Below, piece by piece: positions 1-10,170 of a stretch of 64,000 bases of DNA. The position numbers were made by a program, and so were the translations under genes. The stretch's first letter is position 1, and each line of letters starts with the position of its first letter. The stretch is from Amphiura filiformis (lineage: Eukaryota > Echinodermata > Ophiuroidea > Amphilepidida > Amphiuridae). The stretch is from positions 4,297,912 through 4,361,911 of the forward strand of contig NC_092629.1 of the NCBI RefSeq assembly GCF_039555335.1, given 5' to 3'. The notes below the pieces were generated by a model. It saw nothing but the letters and a program-made list of their open reading frames with translations, did not search any database and was not told where the DNA came from.

Positions 1-115
1 ATGGAAATTATGGATTTTACTGTAGAAATAGTGAGCTTTACAATTAACTCCCCGGTCATTTTTTCTTACCCCCGGATGAACAATCTTAGGGGTGGTGGTA
101 CACCCTCGTAGTCCA
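1..115. repeat. Right end of a MITE-like repeat, cut by the window edge
   Basis: The stretch ending near 115 (ATCTTAGGGGTGGTGGTACA and the following CTCGTAGT) matches the right ends of the elements at 13303-13838 and 14227-14755. Those have inverted ends of the form ACTACGAAGGGGGT / ACCCCCTAAG. Only the right part is in the window. No coding potential is seen. Confidence 0.5.
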
Positions 116-675
116 GCTATATTTCAGTGTGATGATTCGGAATATAGAAATGCGGACATATTGCCAGGCTATGCGTGTGTGTGTTGTATTTAGAGAATAA
201 ATGTATTGTTTTTAGCCGCTGGATATAAATTTGACAGTACATATCCGCTGTTATTTAGTACCGTTTAATGCGTTAATTTAGGATCATGTTGCCTCAAATG
301 TGCACGTATGATTCATAGCTTCGTCATGATAGTCATGTCGTCATAATAACTCAGCAATTTTCCCTGCACCATTTATTTAGGGGCTGTGCAATAATTATGA
401 CAGTTATGAGCCGGGGCGAGGGAGGGGATTTCAATCGGGGGTTAATGTTGTGTGATATTTATTGTTTATTTTTCTTTAGCGCTTGCGAATTACGAGAAAT
501 AGTCTTTTCTACAGAGGCTTTTGCCGCGATTAATTATTATTATCTTATACAATACTTTGATGCCATGAAAAAGAGTCTGTTCATGTAAATGACGTCACTT
601 TCTCGAGCAAGCGAACTGGACTGTATAGCAGTAAGCGCTTTTCATTATAAATATATACATAGCAAAAACAAGATT

Positions 676-895
676 ATACAAGCGTACAAGAATTATATAC
701 TGGCTTAAAAAGTATAAATAACCAAAATGCCATACACTTAGTTTGTCACAAATTATTTGACTTTTTACTCATCCAATCCAACCAGCTTGACACTGATATC
801 CCATAGTTGTTCGGCTGCTGCTGCATCCTTTGCAAGATATACAAGCATACAAGAATTATATACTGGCTTAAAAAGTATAAATAACCAAAGTGTGA
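676..895. repeat. Short direct duplication around a truncated RDH last exon
   Basis: The sequence containing ACAAGAATTATATACTGGCT and the following AAAAAGTATAAATAACC occurs near 687-722 and again near 848-888. It flanks the truncated exon copy at 765-834. The right copy has a single equivalent near 15906-15945, so this tandem step happened only in the left copy. Confidence 0.7.
765..834 (-). pseudogene. Truncated third copy of the RDH last exon
   Basis: Read on the minus strand, this encodes the C-terminal end of the RDH family (AKDAAAAEQLWDISVKLVG, then LDE and a stop at 765-767). It is nearly identical to the last exon at 1497-1596 but lacks that exon's first 8 to 9 codons and its acceptor. 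At 834 it breaks off into the local ATACAAGCATACAAG repeat. It is most likely a by-product of local tandem duplication and is probably not spliced. Confidence 0.7.
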
Positions 896-1496
896 TCAAA
901 TGTATCGCATTTATATAAACCAAAAACAAAGTTAAAGGAAAAGCCATCGAATTGAACATAAAGGCATAGACATTATAGATTCCAAAATCAAGCATAGGCG
1001 TAGATCCCACAAATTTCCGTTTCAAGTATTTTGGTTTCTGACCAAATTAACCTCATATTTGACCATCTTAGCCCCAAAAGTCCCCATTTGTGCGTTCTTC
1101 TTTCACCATTTTAGCTTCAATATTGAAATATTATCTAGAGCTTCGCGCGCATTGTTACCATAAAGTTACCCTGTCGCCAAAAGGTGCTGGATTCATTATA
1201 CTTCAAGATTTTTTGCAACCTCATCCCCCATGTCAAGAAGTAATCTCTGCCACTAAACACCAGTCAAATTTGGCAGACCTGGATACCAAAAAATTGTATC
1301 AATGTGAATGGTCTGTGATCAGTCACAAATAACAGATAAGCCTTTTTGACACTGAAGTCTTGTTTCAGATTAGAGGCAAAAATAATAGTAGCACAATCCT
1401 GCTATGTTGAGTTAATAACAGTATAGAGCTAAGGAATACAAATGTGAAGGAACACATTCCACCATAGAGTTGGTTTGTCACAAATTAGTTGAGTTT

Positions 1497-1596
1497 TTAC
1501 TCATCCAATCCAACCATCTTGACACTGATATCCCATAGTTGTTCGGCTGCTGCTGCATCCTTTGCTTCTTCACTTGTTGTGGTTTCTCTGCAATCA
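1497..1596 (-). CDS. RDH-like exon 6' (last exon of the duplicated 3' cassette)
   Basis: On the minus strand an acceptor (TTATTGCAG) precedes TGATTGCAGAG. The exon completes a split serine codon, then reads DCRETTTSEEAKDAAAAEQL and ends VKMVGLDE-stop (stop at 1497-1499). It corresponds to exon 6 at 16459-16570 and keeps the same entry phase, with an ending four residues shorter. In RDH11/12-type enzymes this segment is the C-terminal helix region with the SDC and RLW motifs. The reading frame and acceptor are intact, so nothing marks it as dead apart from the missing upstream exons. Confidence 0.75.
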
Positions 1597-1890
1597 CTGC
1601 AATAAATAACAACATAACCAAATTTACATTGACCATGACGATATTCAAAAATAAATTATTGTCTAAATAGATCATCCATATAAATACTGGGACGTCATTG
1701 CACTTGACAATTTCGTCACCCGGGAATTTTGAATATCGCGTGTTTAGACACGGCTGCTTTTTTCCTTTTTATATCAATATGAGTTTGGTTAAAATAAAAC
1801 CATGTGATTCGTGCTCGATTATAATTTTCCAAACATATAATGCATAATGTTGTAATTGCCGGAGACTTCCTTTAAGAAGCGCACATAATA

Positions 1891-2826
1891 TAGGATCCCC
1901 AACTTATAAGTTCCCCCCTAAATACTTTTTAAAGTAAATCGAAAACTATTTGATAAATGCAAACGTGTAAAAAGTATGGATAGCCTTATTTGTTTTACAC
2001 ATTATGGACCAAATTATAGCGTCACACGTCATTGCGTTTAATAGTGTTAAAAGTTGCATCTGAGTCCATAGGAGTCAACTCTCAAACAATACTGTAGGCC
2101 AGGGATATTCATGTGTCGGTTAAAGAAAACTTAATATTTGGTATTCTTATTTTTTTAAAGAAAGCACGTGTTTAAAAACTTTTCTTTTTTAACGATATAT
2201 GGCTGATTTGGCCGGGATATTTACTGCAACAAGAATAGACCACACAATGCCATCGCCATTGTGAAAAGACACATTTTGCCGCGTTTGCCCAATTTCCTTC
2301 GCGATCGAGCAATATGTTTACTAAATGAAAATATACCCGTGAAAGAAATTGCTCGTCGCATGAAAATTCAAGTGACAGGAGAATTGAAAAATCAACGTGT
2401 CACGTCTGTTCGTCAGGAGATGTCAATAGTAAATCTGGCTGAAACCAGCAACGGATCCGGACTTACATATGCGCCGACTTTGTAATGCACTTGTTAACAG
2501 TGTAGGGTGACATATTTCCTGCTGAATATCTTAGACGTTAAGACGTTAAGTTTTATTTTCATTACAAACTCATGAACATGCCGGACATACTGTATTGTTT
2601 GAAATTTGACTCCAGTGGACTCAGATGCAAATTTTACAACGGCCTCTTTTTTACATAAGGAACCATCGTGATCGAACGAATGATATGTGACACTACAAAT
2701 TGGTCCAGATTTGTAAAATAAATTCATATATTAGGTTATTACAACTTTTTACAATTTTTACATTTCGTTAAATAATTTTCGATTTCTTTCAAAAGCATTA
2801 GGGGGGTTTATAAGCTGTGGACCCTA
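1891..2826. mobile_element. Tc1/mariner-like relic with TA flanks
   Basis: Imperfect inverted ends TAGGATCCCCAACTTATAAG (left) and, on the opposite strand at the right end, TAGGGTCCACAGCTTATAAA are each followed by CCCCCTAA-type sequence and bounded by TA. A plus-strand open stretch from 2261 reads RDRAICLLNENIPVKEIARR. That looks like the N-terminal helix-turn-helix of Tc1-type transposases, and the frame then degenerates. The insertion is absent from the right duplicate. It could also be a MITE that captured unrelated sequence. Confidence 0.5.
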
Positions 2827-2828
2827 TA

Positions 2829-3496
2829 CAATCATCACAATACACGATCATTTCGTGGCTTAGCTCCCCAAGTTCACGTACGGGGAATTTCACGTTAGCT
2901 CGGTTATTTCACGAGAACAAACCGGGACTGCCCGGGCCTTCGAATTACATCGCCACACACTATTGCTAAAGAGTCGAATGCCTCATCGAATGCCTCACCA
3001 ATTTGTGTTACTTTTTGTAAATCTGCCCCCCCTTTAAAATCAGTGGAACTTGCTGTACAAGAAATGTGATAAATTGATTGACTGGTTTTGTTCATTGATC
3101 AACTATCTTAGCGATCGACCAGCATATTGCATTTGTCCGCGTGAGAAAATTGCAATGACTCAAAGAATCACATGCTCTATGAGCAGTCCGTGAGAAAAGG
3201 CAGATTGATAAATGTAACCAATCTAAATTTTGCAACACATTTCCTGATCAGGAAATATCGAAGCATTGCGCATAGGCTTACTCAATTCACATATTCATAG
3301 CATAAAATCAATCAAGTATGATTTTTTAATAATTTTTTACAGATTAAAACTAAAATGCTAGAACAGTAATTTTATAGTAAAAACAATTAGTGATGACATT
3401 CATTAACGAAATTGTAAAATATCTGAGGAATTTATTGTTTTGATTGACAGATATACCCCACAGCAAATAATCAGCACCTCACAGCAGATATAATAT
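2829..3496. other. Non-coding, nothing recognised
   Basis: This AT-rich stretch lies between two small elements inside the left duplicate. The short open frames resemble no known family, and no exon-like segment with splice sites and family similarity is visible. It has no counterpart in the right duplicate. Confidence 0.4.
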
Positions 3497-3766
3497 AACA
3501 TTATATGTGACACCATCAAGGGAAATGAGTCACATGTCGCTAATATTGATTTTGAGATATTGGCAAAGAAAGTGTTAAAATGCTTTTGTTTTATATTGTT
3601 TTCAGTGACTGATAAATTGATGCAACTTCGCAAAGAAAAGTCGTATCAATCATGGGGTTTTCAACTTCTGAAAGCTCAAATGTCCTCTTTAGAAATGTAT
3701 GTAAAACTCATTTTTCGACCAGGGTCGACATTTGACTCATTCCCCTTGATCATGTCACATATGTTA
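3497..3766. mobile_element. Short MITE-like inverted repeat
   Basis: The left arm (from about 3497, containing ATATGTGACACCATCAAGGG and AAATGAGTCACATGTCG) is the reverse complement, with few mismatches, of the right arm (about 3724-3766, CGACATTTGACTCATTCCCC then TTGATCATGTCACATATG). The arms are about 43 bp. The body has no coding content. It is found only in the left duplicate. Confidence 0.6.
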
Positions 3767-4019
3767 AACAAATATCAACAAGATTCATGAAAATAAAAGA
3801 AAATAAAGTGTCCATCAAAGAAAATTACGTAAGGTTGCCGAATTCAACAGACATGCATTAGGGCCCAATTACAGATCAAGAAATGTATTACCAGATTTGC
3901 CACATTTCCTAATCTGTCAATTTGTCCGGACTGATAGCTGCCAGGTGACACATTTCATTATGTGTGTAATATACACCTAGGTTTCATTATCATTGAGGTA
4001 TAGGACTTTTTATTTTTTT

Positions 4020-4312
4020 GGAGGAGAGCAGATAGGGCAACTACTTGATTATATTTCTACATGTTCATACTACATACTCTGAAAATTTTAGAAAATTCGC
4101 ACGAGTCCGTTTTTTTAAAATCACATTTTGTTCCTAAAATGGGGGTTATAGCGCCCTCAACGGACACTCTCTCCATAGGGCTACATGTAAAGACCAGTTA
4201 TAGACAAATGGCCCTAAAATAAAACGGACTCGTGCGAATTTCCTCAAATTTTGCATATGATGTAGACTTAACATCTGGAATGTAATGCAAGTGATGCCGT
4301 TGCTGCTCTCCT
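4020..4312. mobile_element. MITE with about 100-bp inverted arms
   Basis: The left arm starts GGAGGAGAGCAG and contains GAAAATTCGCACGAGTCCGT. The right arm contains ACGGACTCGTGCGAATTTCC and ends CTGCTCTCCT. The centre holds AGCGCCCTCAACGGACACTC. The element lies only in the left duplicate, next to RDH exon 5', so it inserted after the duplication. Confidence 0.65.
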
Positions 4313-4450
4313 AAATTCATTTTTAAAATGTCCGCCCCAGACCAAGGTGTATACCATGTTGAAATGGACAAATACCTACAGAGCAGCTATTGCAGATAAG
4401 GCCTTCTTACACGTAGGCCTATATCATAATAAAGGCCTTCGCTTGCTCAC

Positions 4451-4664
4451 CTATAGTACTGGCCAGATACCTCACTAAGACTCTCATCCACAGCACAGTA
4501 TATACTCGTCTGTGCTCCCTGCACTGGAGTCTTCTCCCATATCCACAATGTTCGTTGGACTAGAGGCATCAGGAATGAAAAGATTGGGTATGCTGAAGAC
4601 ATGTTACGCCCTAGTTCTGTTTCCACTGCTCCTGGGTGGACTGCATATGATGTCACACCAGTAC
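4451..4664 (-). CDS. RDH-like exon 5' (duplicated 3' cassette)
   Basis: The exon is 214 bp, the same length as exon 5 at 17620-17833. It runs from acceptor TTTTTTCAG to donor GTGAGC with the same phases. It encodes [20 protein letters not shown], then a hydrophobic [14 protein letters not shown] stretch and the [13 protein letters not shown] segment ending GQYY. HPG and GAQTS are family hallmarks of RDH11-14 enzymes. Differences from exon 5 are few (for example NMSS for NVSS, PVQ for PLQ, ESLS for ENLK). No stop or frameshift is present. Confidence 0.8.
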
Positions 4665-4839
4665 CTGAAAAAAAAACATGTGATAATCATTGAGCAAGTT
4701 TATACAAACGCGAATCTATTGCTGTTCTACATTTTGGTATATCACTATACGTACTCTAAAGACTTCACAAAAAGTAACGCATCTGTTTTTAATACGTTTA
4801 TAGCATCAGAACTAATAATCGTACTCACAATATATATAT

Positions 4840-7271
4840 GGTCGAATCCAACCAAAAGTGTCCACGGGCCAAAAATAAAAGTCCGAAATAAAAATGTCTC
4901 CACAATTTTTTCCTTTTGCCCATTGATTGATGACATAATTGGCCTTATAGGAACCAAAAGTGCCATTACTAATCTTGAAAAATAAATCCAGGACGTGTGA
5001 TAGTAAATGTGATATCAAAACCCAATGTTACCTACGAATACCACTAGGATGCTTTCACTATCGCAATACTAATCAGCCTAAAACAATGGAATATTCCCAT
5101 TAACGCTTATTTTCGTGTAATGTAGACCACAGGGTGTCAGGAAAATGCTAGCTCAACCAGGAAGTATTTGTTTTATTTTTATAACGCGATCAATATGATC
5201 TTAGTCAATTTATGCTAGTTTATTTTTGAAAATGAAGTTTAGGTCAGTTTCTGTATTTTATTTATCAAATGAGTATGAATCAATTTACACATTGTATAAG
5301 AACGAGTATGATATATGTTTTCAAGAATATTAGGAATTATACGCATACACCTAACGCTTTATACAATGAAAAGGTGAAGAAACCCGGGTATTCGTAGGTA
5401 ACATGAGCGATTTAACAATATCTATATTGAGTTTATAGGTTGAAATTTTGCTATTATGGTAATGAATTAATAAAATGGTAGTTTTTAGATCTCTTTCAGA
5501 TGGCACGTCCAAATGAATAAATGCTATTACCTTAGATCAAAAAATTTTTGATGCTTTTAGCAAGATTTTGACCACTTCATTTTGATATACAAGTAGTTAA
5601 TCAGCAATTTTACATAATAAATAATTGTTGAATGAATCCGTATATGGGTAATAATAGTGTCCTGGGGTACCGCTTAAAGTTTTTGGCAATTAATTTCCAT
5701 TGGTAGGGACACTTCATTACACATGTCATGTATTATGCTGTATTCGTAAGTAACATTTCAGTATTTGTAGGTAAGAATTAGACTTTTGGTGGATATCGCA
5801 ATCAAAACTTCATTTTATAAAGCACTTTGAATGTATTATTTTCTTTATGTGCGTTTATTGATACTTTAGACCCTATCATGTATTAATAATGTCGGTTCAC
5901 AGCGGTTGAAAGAGGATTGAAGTAAGAAACAAAGGCACTAAAGTGACTTTAATTTTGCTTAATTGCACACAAATCGCTTAAAACCGTTATTGCAGACTTG
6001 TGAAGTCCATCTTGGAGTCAGTTACGTCTTGTGGCCTTTTGTTTGAGGGCAACTACAATTAGCTTTATACCAGGGTCCATCAATGTGTTGTCTAGATCAT
6101 GAGACAATGAGAACAGTCGTTTTTTCCATGGTATTCGTAGGTAACCTTAGCAAAAACGTCAAAAGTTACCTTCGAATAAATCAATTTGGACACAAATTAC
6201 TCAGAAACCAGAAGGTCGGTAAACATTTAAAATGAAGCACACATGACAGTTGACAAATCCAAGTATTTATCCCCTTCCAATCTTCTTTGAATCTGATTTT
6301 TCTTTCAAATGAGCAGACCGTCGTCTATTTCACTACATATATTTCACCAATTAAGCCGTATTCAGTTTTGCATGGTGGGCATGTATGTGAATTCGCAACT
6401 TTCATTGACATATGACTTGATAGCAAACATACAGGCCTTCGTTATGTACCAATATGGGCATTGGCATGAATGGCGGTGTTTCACAATACTGTCATGATGT
6501 CAAAGTGTATTCGTAGGTAACATTCGGTTACCGAAATTTACCTACGAATACTTGCTTTTATTGTTGACATCTCAGAAATATTTAAACGCAGGTTATTGAA
6601 ACTTGGTAGAAATAAAGAGTGTATTACCCTGCACCTATTGCTTAACTATTGTTTACTATTCTCTCACTTTGTGGAAATGGCACAGCTTTTAACATGTATT
6701 CGGAGGTAATGCATATTTTTTACCAAACCTACCTTTGTGCCATTTAGAATTTCTGGCAGCTGAACACAATAATAAAGATGTCCGAATGCAATGCATTTCA
6801 GTATTGGACATATCAAAGCTTGTATCAATTGCGCATTTATTAGTGATTTCCATTTTTAAAGATATATCTAGTGCTATGAAAAATTGTATTCGTAGGTAAT
6901 GTAAAAATATACCACTCAAAAAAATTATCACAAAAAATTCATAATTATGTACAAATATGTGAAAAATTGAACAGGCAATCTTTGAATACACACCTTTCAG
7001 GAAATCAATTTAGATTCAATCCAATGACTTCTTTTCATAACTGATTTAGATGTTTTTAAAAATACTTAAGAAATATTTTGAAAAAATGAGTAAAAAAAGC
7101 TGGTTTTGGGGTCTCTGTGTCTAAGTTTTTCACAGAAGGGGGTCTTATTATATATGGCGCGAAGCGTATGATCAAGGCGAATAAACACAATACAAAAACG
7201 AATGCCAATTGATTAATACTTTTATGTTATGGCCCTGAACATGCCGTGTACACTTTTCGTTGGATTCGACC
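4840..7271. mobile_element. 2.4-kb inverted-repeat element with ten dispersed GTATTCGTAGGTAAC motifs
   Basis: The left end GGTCGAATCCAACCAAAAGT and following GTCCACGGGCC are matched in reverse complement by the right end (7231-7271, ending TTGGATTCGACC). The flanks are ATATAT on both sides, so the exact target duplication is ambiguous. The right duplicate lacks the element: sequence matching about 4679-4805 runs on at about 18170-18178 into sequence matching 7285 onward. Inside, copies of GTATTCGTAGGTAACAT lie near 5026, 5387, 5740, 5761, 6131, 6165, 6507, 6538, 6696 and 6886, in both orientations. No transposase frame is visible, so it is presumably non-autonomous. Confidence 0.75.
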
Positions 7272-7506
7272 ATATATTAACATAGAAGAAGGGTAGCTTA
7301 TTTGTGATTTATACACTCCTATATCAAAGCTGCCAATGAGAAAAGAAAGCGGTTAGAAAAATATGCGGAGTGCATTGATTGTGTAAAATGGCACTTGATG
7401 ATGCATTTATATTTGGTTCTATTTTCCAACATTTTAAGTGATAATTTTGTTATAAAGACAGCAAAAATCGCGTTTTCCCCTCATGTATGAAATAAGTTAA
7501 TAATAA

Positions 7507-7660
7507 ATGCGTACATCATTAGTTGCTCTAGAAAGTGTACAAAATAATGCACTTAAGATTGCAGGCTGTGTATTTGGGTTAGGACCAGTGTGCAAAAGTC
7601 AGCAAAAAGCAAATAGACCACAAGTCAGCATTACGTTTCACTACCTGAAAAGAATTAATC
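7507..7660 (+). pseudogene. Possible LINE C-terminal remnant
   Basis: The plus strand reads LESVQNNALKIAGC followed by VCKSQQKAN. This resembles the LExxQxxALRI segment near the end of CR1/Jockey-type LINE polyproteins. A degraded counterpart lies near 18770-18860 in the right duplicate. It is too short for secure assignment. Confidence 0.3.
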
Positions 7661-7739
7661 AAAAATTGAATTCTCTCCTGAGGTTGGTATCTGTCAATGA
7701 GTTGACCATATCACCAGGCTGTCATTATAGCTAGAGGCA

Positions 7740-8752
7740 GTTTATGGCACACATGGGTCAATGAGTTATATAAAAATGACCTTGTGTGGTATTGGGTTCC
7801 CAGGATGTGAGTTTTGCTTGGGGCAATTTGTGGTTAAATGTTGATCCCTCAATACAGGATTACCGTCGATTTGGTTGAAAAAGGAGGTGAGACATGATCA
7901 AATCTCTCCAGGTAAGAAAATGTAATGATCTCCTCATCAAATAACCTATCCGGCCTGAAAGTAACCTGTAGATATATGTTATGTCTTCATGTAACATTGG
8001 ATTTGATGTATCGCTGTTCGGGTGCAGTGGTGTACCGGACAAAAATGTCAAAGGTGGGCAAAATGCAACCGAAATTACTTTACCGGGACAAATTTCGTAA
8101 ATTTTGTGCTAGTATTTTTGGCGGGCTGAACAATCCTATTAGTTGTAGTAGAAATAGTTCATGGCATCCGCTGGGTGTGAAAATGACACGTCCAGTGGCA
8201 ATGTGGTCCGTCTCGGGCGTGTGGACGGGTGTTATTTTACACACTACTCAGGGCAATGATTAGGGTAAATGATTTGCTATTGTATTTTTGGGCTATAAAT
8301 GACCCTTCTGCTCGCCTGAATTCAACTTTGCCAACATTATTACCAATTAGGTGAAGCGGAGGTATGGTACGGGAAATAATCATGCGCGAAGTGTCATACT
8401 GGGTGAAGCCGAAGGCTGAAACCAGAGTGACACTGAGCGACGATATTTTCCGACTCTGAAATAATAACGAATTTATCATACCACTAAGTCACTCTAAATA
8501 TTGAAATAATTAAGTTTTTGTATATTTTAATTATTGCAAAATTTGGAAAACATTACAAAATTAGATGACTATTCCGCGATTTACTCGTACTGCCTTTATA
8601 GGCGTACCTCGCCGTATACACATATCGTGCTTGCGAATTACGCTCTCACTGACTAGATATAAAGCGTAAATACGCACTCACTGATTAGATAAAAATATAT
8701 CCGGTTAGCGGTGTTCTTTGAGGTTTCCCTTAGTGGCATGATAAAGGCCTAC
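7740..8752. other. Intron-like sequence shared by both duplicates
   Basis: Blocks around 7840-8260 align with 18880-19190 (for example GGTGTACCGGACAAAAAT and TGTGGACGGGTGTTATTTTA). No reading frame or family similarity is conserved between the copies, which argues for intron or repeat sequence rather than exons. Confidence 0.5.
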
Positions 8753-9037
8753 CTTTGAGTCTTTTGGCCAGCTCCTTAGTAAAATATATATTAGCAAGTT
8801 TACTTCTGCCATATGCTGATGCTGGCGAATATGACTTCTTGAAATGTACGTCTTCAAAATCAATACCACCTGCAGTCGAGGCATGGGCCGAGGATGATAG
8901 GTTGATGATGCGACTAGGAGCCGACTTTTTAATCAAGTCTAGGAGGAGCATAGTGAGGAGAAAGTGTCCGAAGTGATTGGTGCCCATCTGCATCTCAAAC
9001 CCATCCTCCGTCTCCCATTGAGGACACATCATAATAC
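8753..9037 (-). CDS. RDH-like exon 4' (duplicated 3' cassette, catalytic exon)
   Basis: The exon is 285 bp, exactly as long as exon 4 at 19320-19604, with acceptor CTACTTAG, donor GTAGGC and unchanged phases. It encodes [20 protein letters not shown], then [14 protein letters not shown], the catalytic-serine segment [12 protein letters not shown] and the YxxxK active-site pair in [10 protein letters not shown], ending [10 protein letters not shown]. All catalytic residues of the short-chain dehydrogenase family carried by this exon are kept. Differences from exon 4 cluster after the serine (SAHASTAGG versus LGHNFAKDG) and around SPASAYGR versus EPTIAYAR. No disabling change is seen. Confidence 0.8.
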
Positions 9038-9179
9038 CTAAGTAGATAGGGAAGAACAACAAAACAAAGATTTAGATTATACAATAATGATAAAGGGATA
9101 TTTGACATACTCGATAACAATCAAGTAACTATGTACTTCAGCAATTCATTATCTATTCAGACATACTGCGTTTTTATTC

Positions 9180-10170
9180 ATGTCCTGATGAAATCCCTTC
9201 AAGAGCCCTGAAGGACTACCGCAAGACCACTCAGGCTGCTGCTTAAACTTTGCTTCTCCAAGGGAGTTTCCCCCAAGCCAATGGAAGACTGCATCTGTCA
9301 TCCCTATTCACAATAGAGATTCGAAGTCTAATACTGCCCAATCTCTCTACTATGCATCAGTAGCAAGGTCATGGAGACTGTTGTACAGAACTAACTGCAG
9401 AAGTACCTCATTGGAAAACAACTGATATCAGGTAGACAGTTTGGATTTAGGCCACACCACAGCACAGCTGACATCCTCACCATACTGCCCCAAGAGTGGT
9501 CCAACTCCTGCATAGAAGAAACGAAGTATGCCTGATTGTCCTGGACATCAAAGGATCATCAAGGCACACTGCTCACCTGGATTACAAGTTACCTGACAGA
9601 TCGTTCCAATAGACTTGTCTTATCTGACCAGTCATCAAGCACTTCCTCCATCAATGCATTAGTTATACAGGGGTCAATATTGGGCCCACTTTTGTTCTGT
9701 CCTCATTGATGACCTGGGTGATGAGTGTGAAAGCCAACTCTATCTCTACGCAGATGATTCCACCTAGTTTTGTGAGATTATATCTAGAGACAACCATGAA
9801 GCTGTTACTGCTAGCCTGGACATTGACCTGAAGAAAAGAAGGATCTGGACAGACAGATGGAAGTTGACCTTCGAGACATCCAAATATAAGGCAATGACAA
9901 TATCAAGAGAGAGGATTCCAACCATGCTAGATCTATCTTCTGTTTGGTACCAACAAACTGGCTGAGAAGGAGGAGCTGGAGATCTCGGGAGTCATAGTTG
10001 ACAGCAAGCTGACCTGGATAAAGGTCTAAAGAATAAAGGTCTAACGTCTCTTCCAGAGCAGGACAGAAGCTGGGCGCTCTGAGGAGGGTTCCAAAATAAC
10101 TTGATGTCAGAAGCAGAGCAACCGTTTGCAAGGCTCAAGTTCGTGATGGAATACGCTTTGGATGAGTGCC
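9180..10170 (+). pseudogene. Decayed LINE reverse-transcriptase fragment (left copy)
   Basis: Plus-strand frames, broken by shifts and stops, read in order an RT-like NTAxSLY segment, a GRQFGFRPHHSTADILT segment, [17 protein letters not shown], and the LYLYADDST core that matches the YADD catalytic box. The same fragment in less decayed form lies at 19740-20880, so it was present before the segmental duplication. The family is CR1/Jockey-like by motif order; I cannot name it more precisely. Confidence 0.6.

Noticed and set aside
5026-6902. Ten short repeats that at first glance could suggest a CRISPR-like array
   Set aside because: Spacing is irregular, orientation alternates, the genome is eukaryotic, and the repeats lie inside an inverted-repeat transposon.
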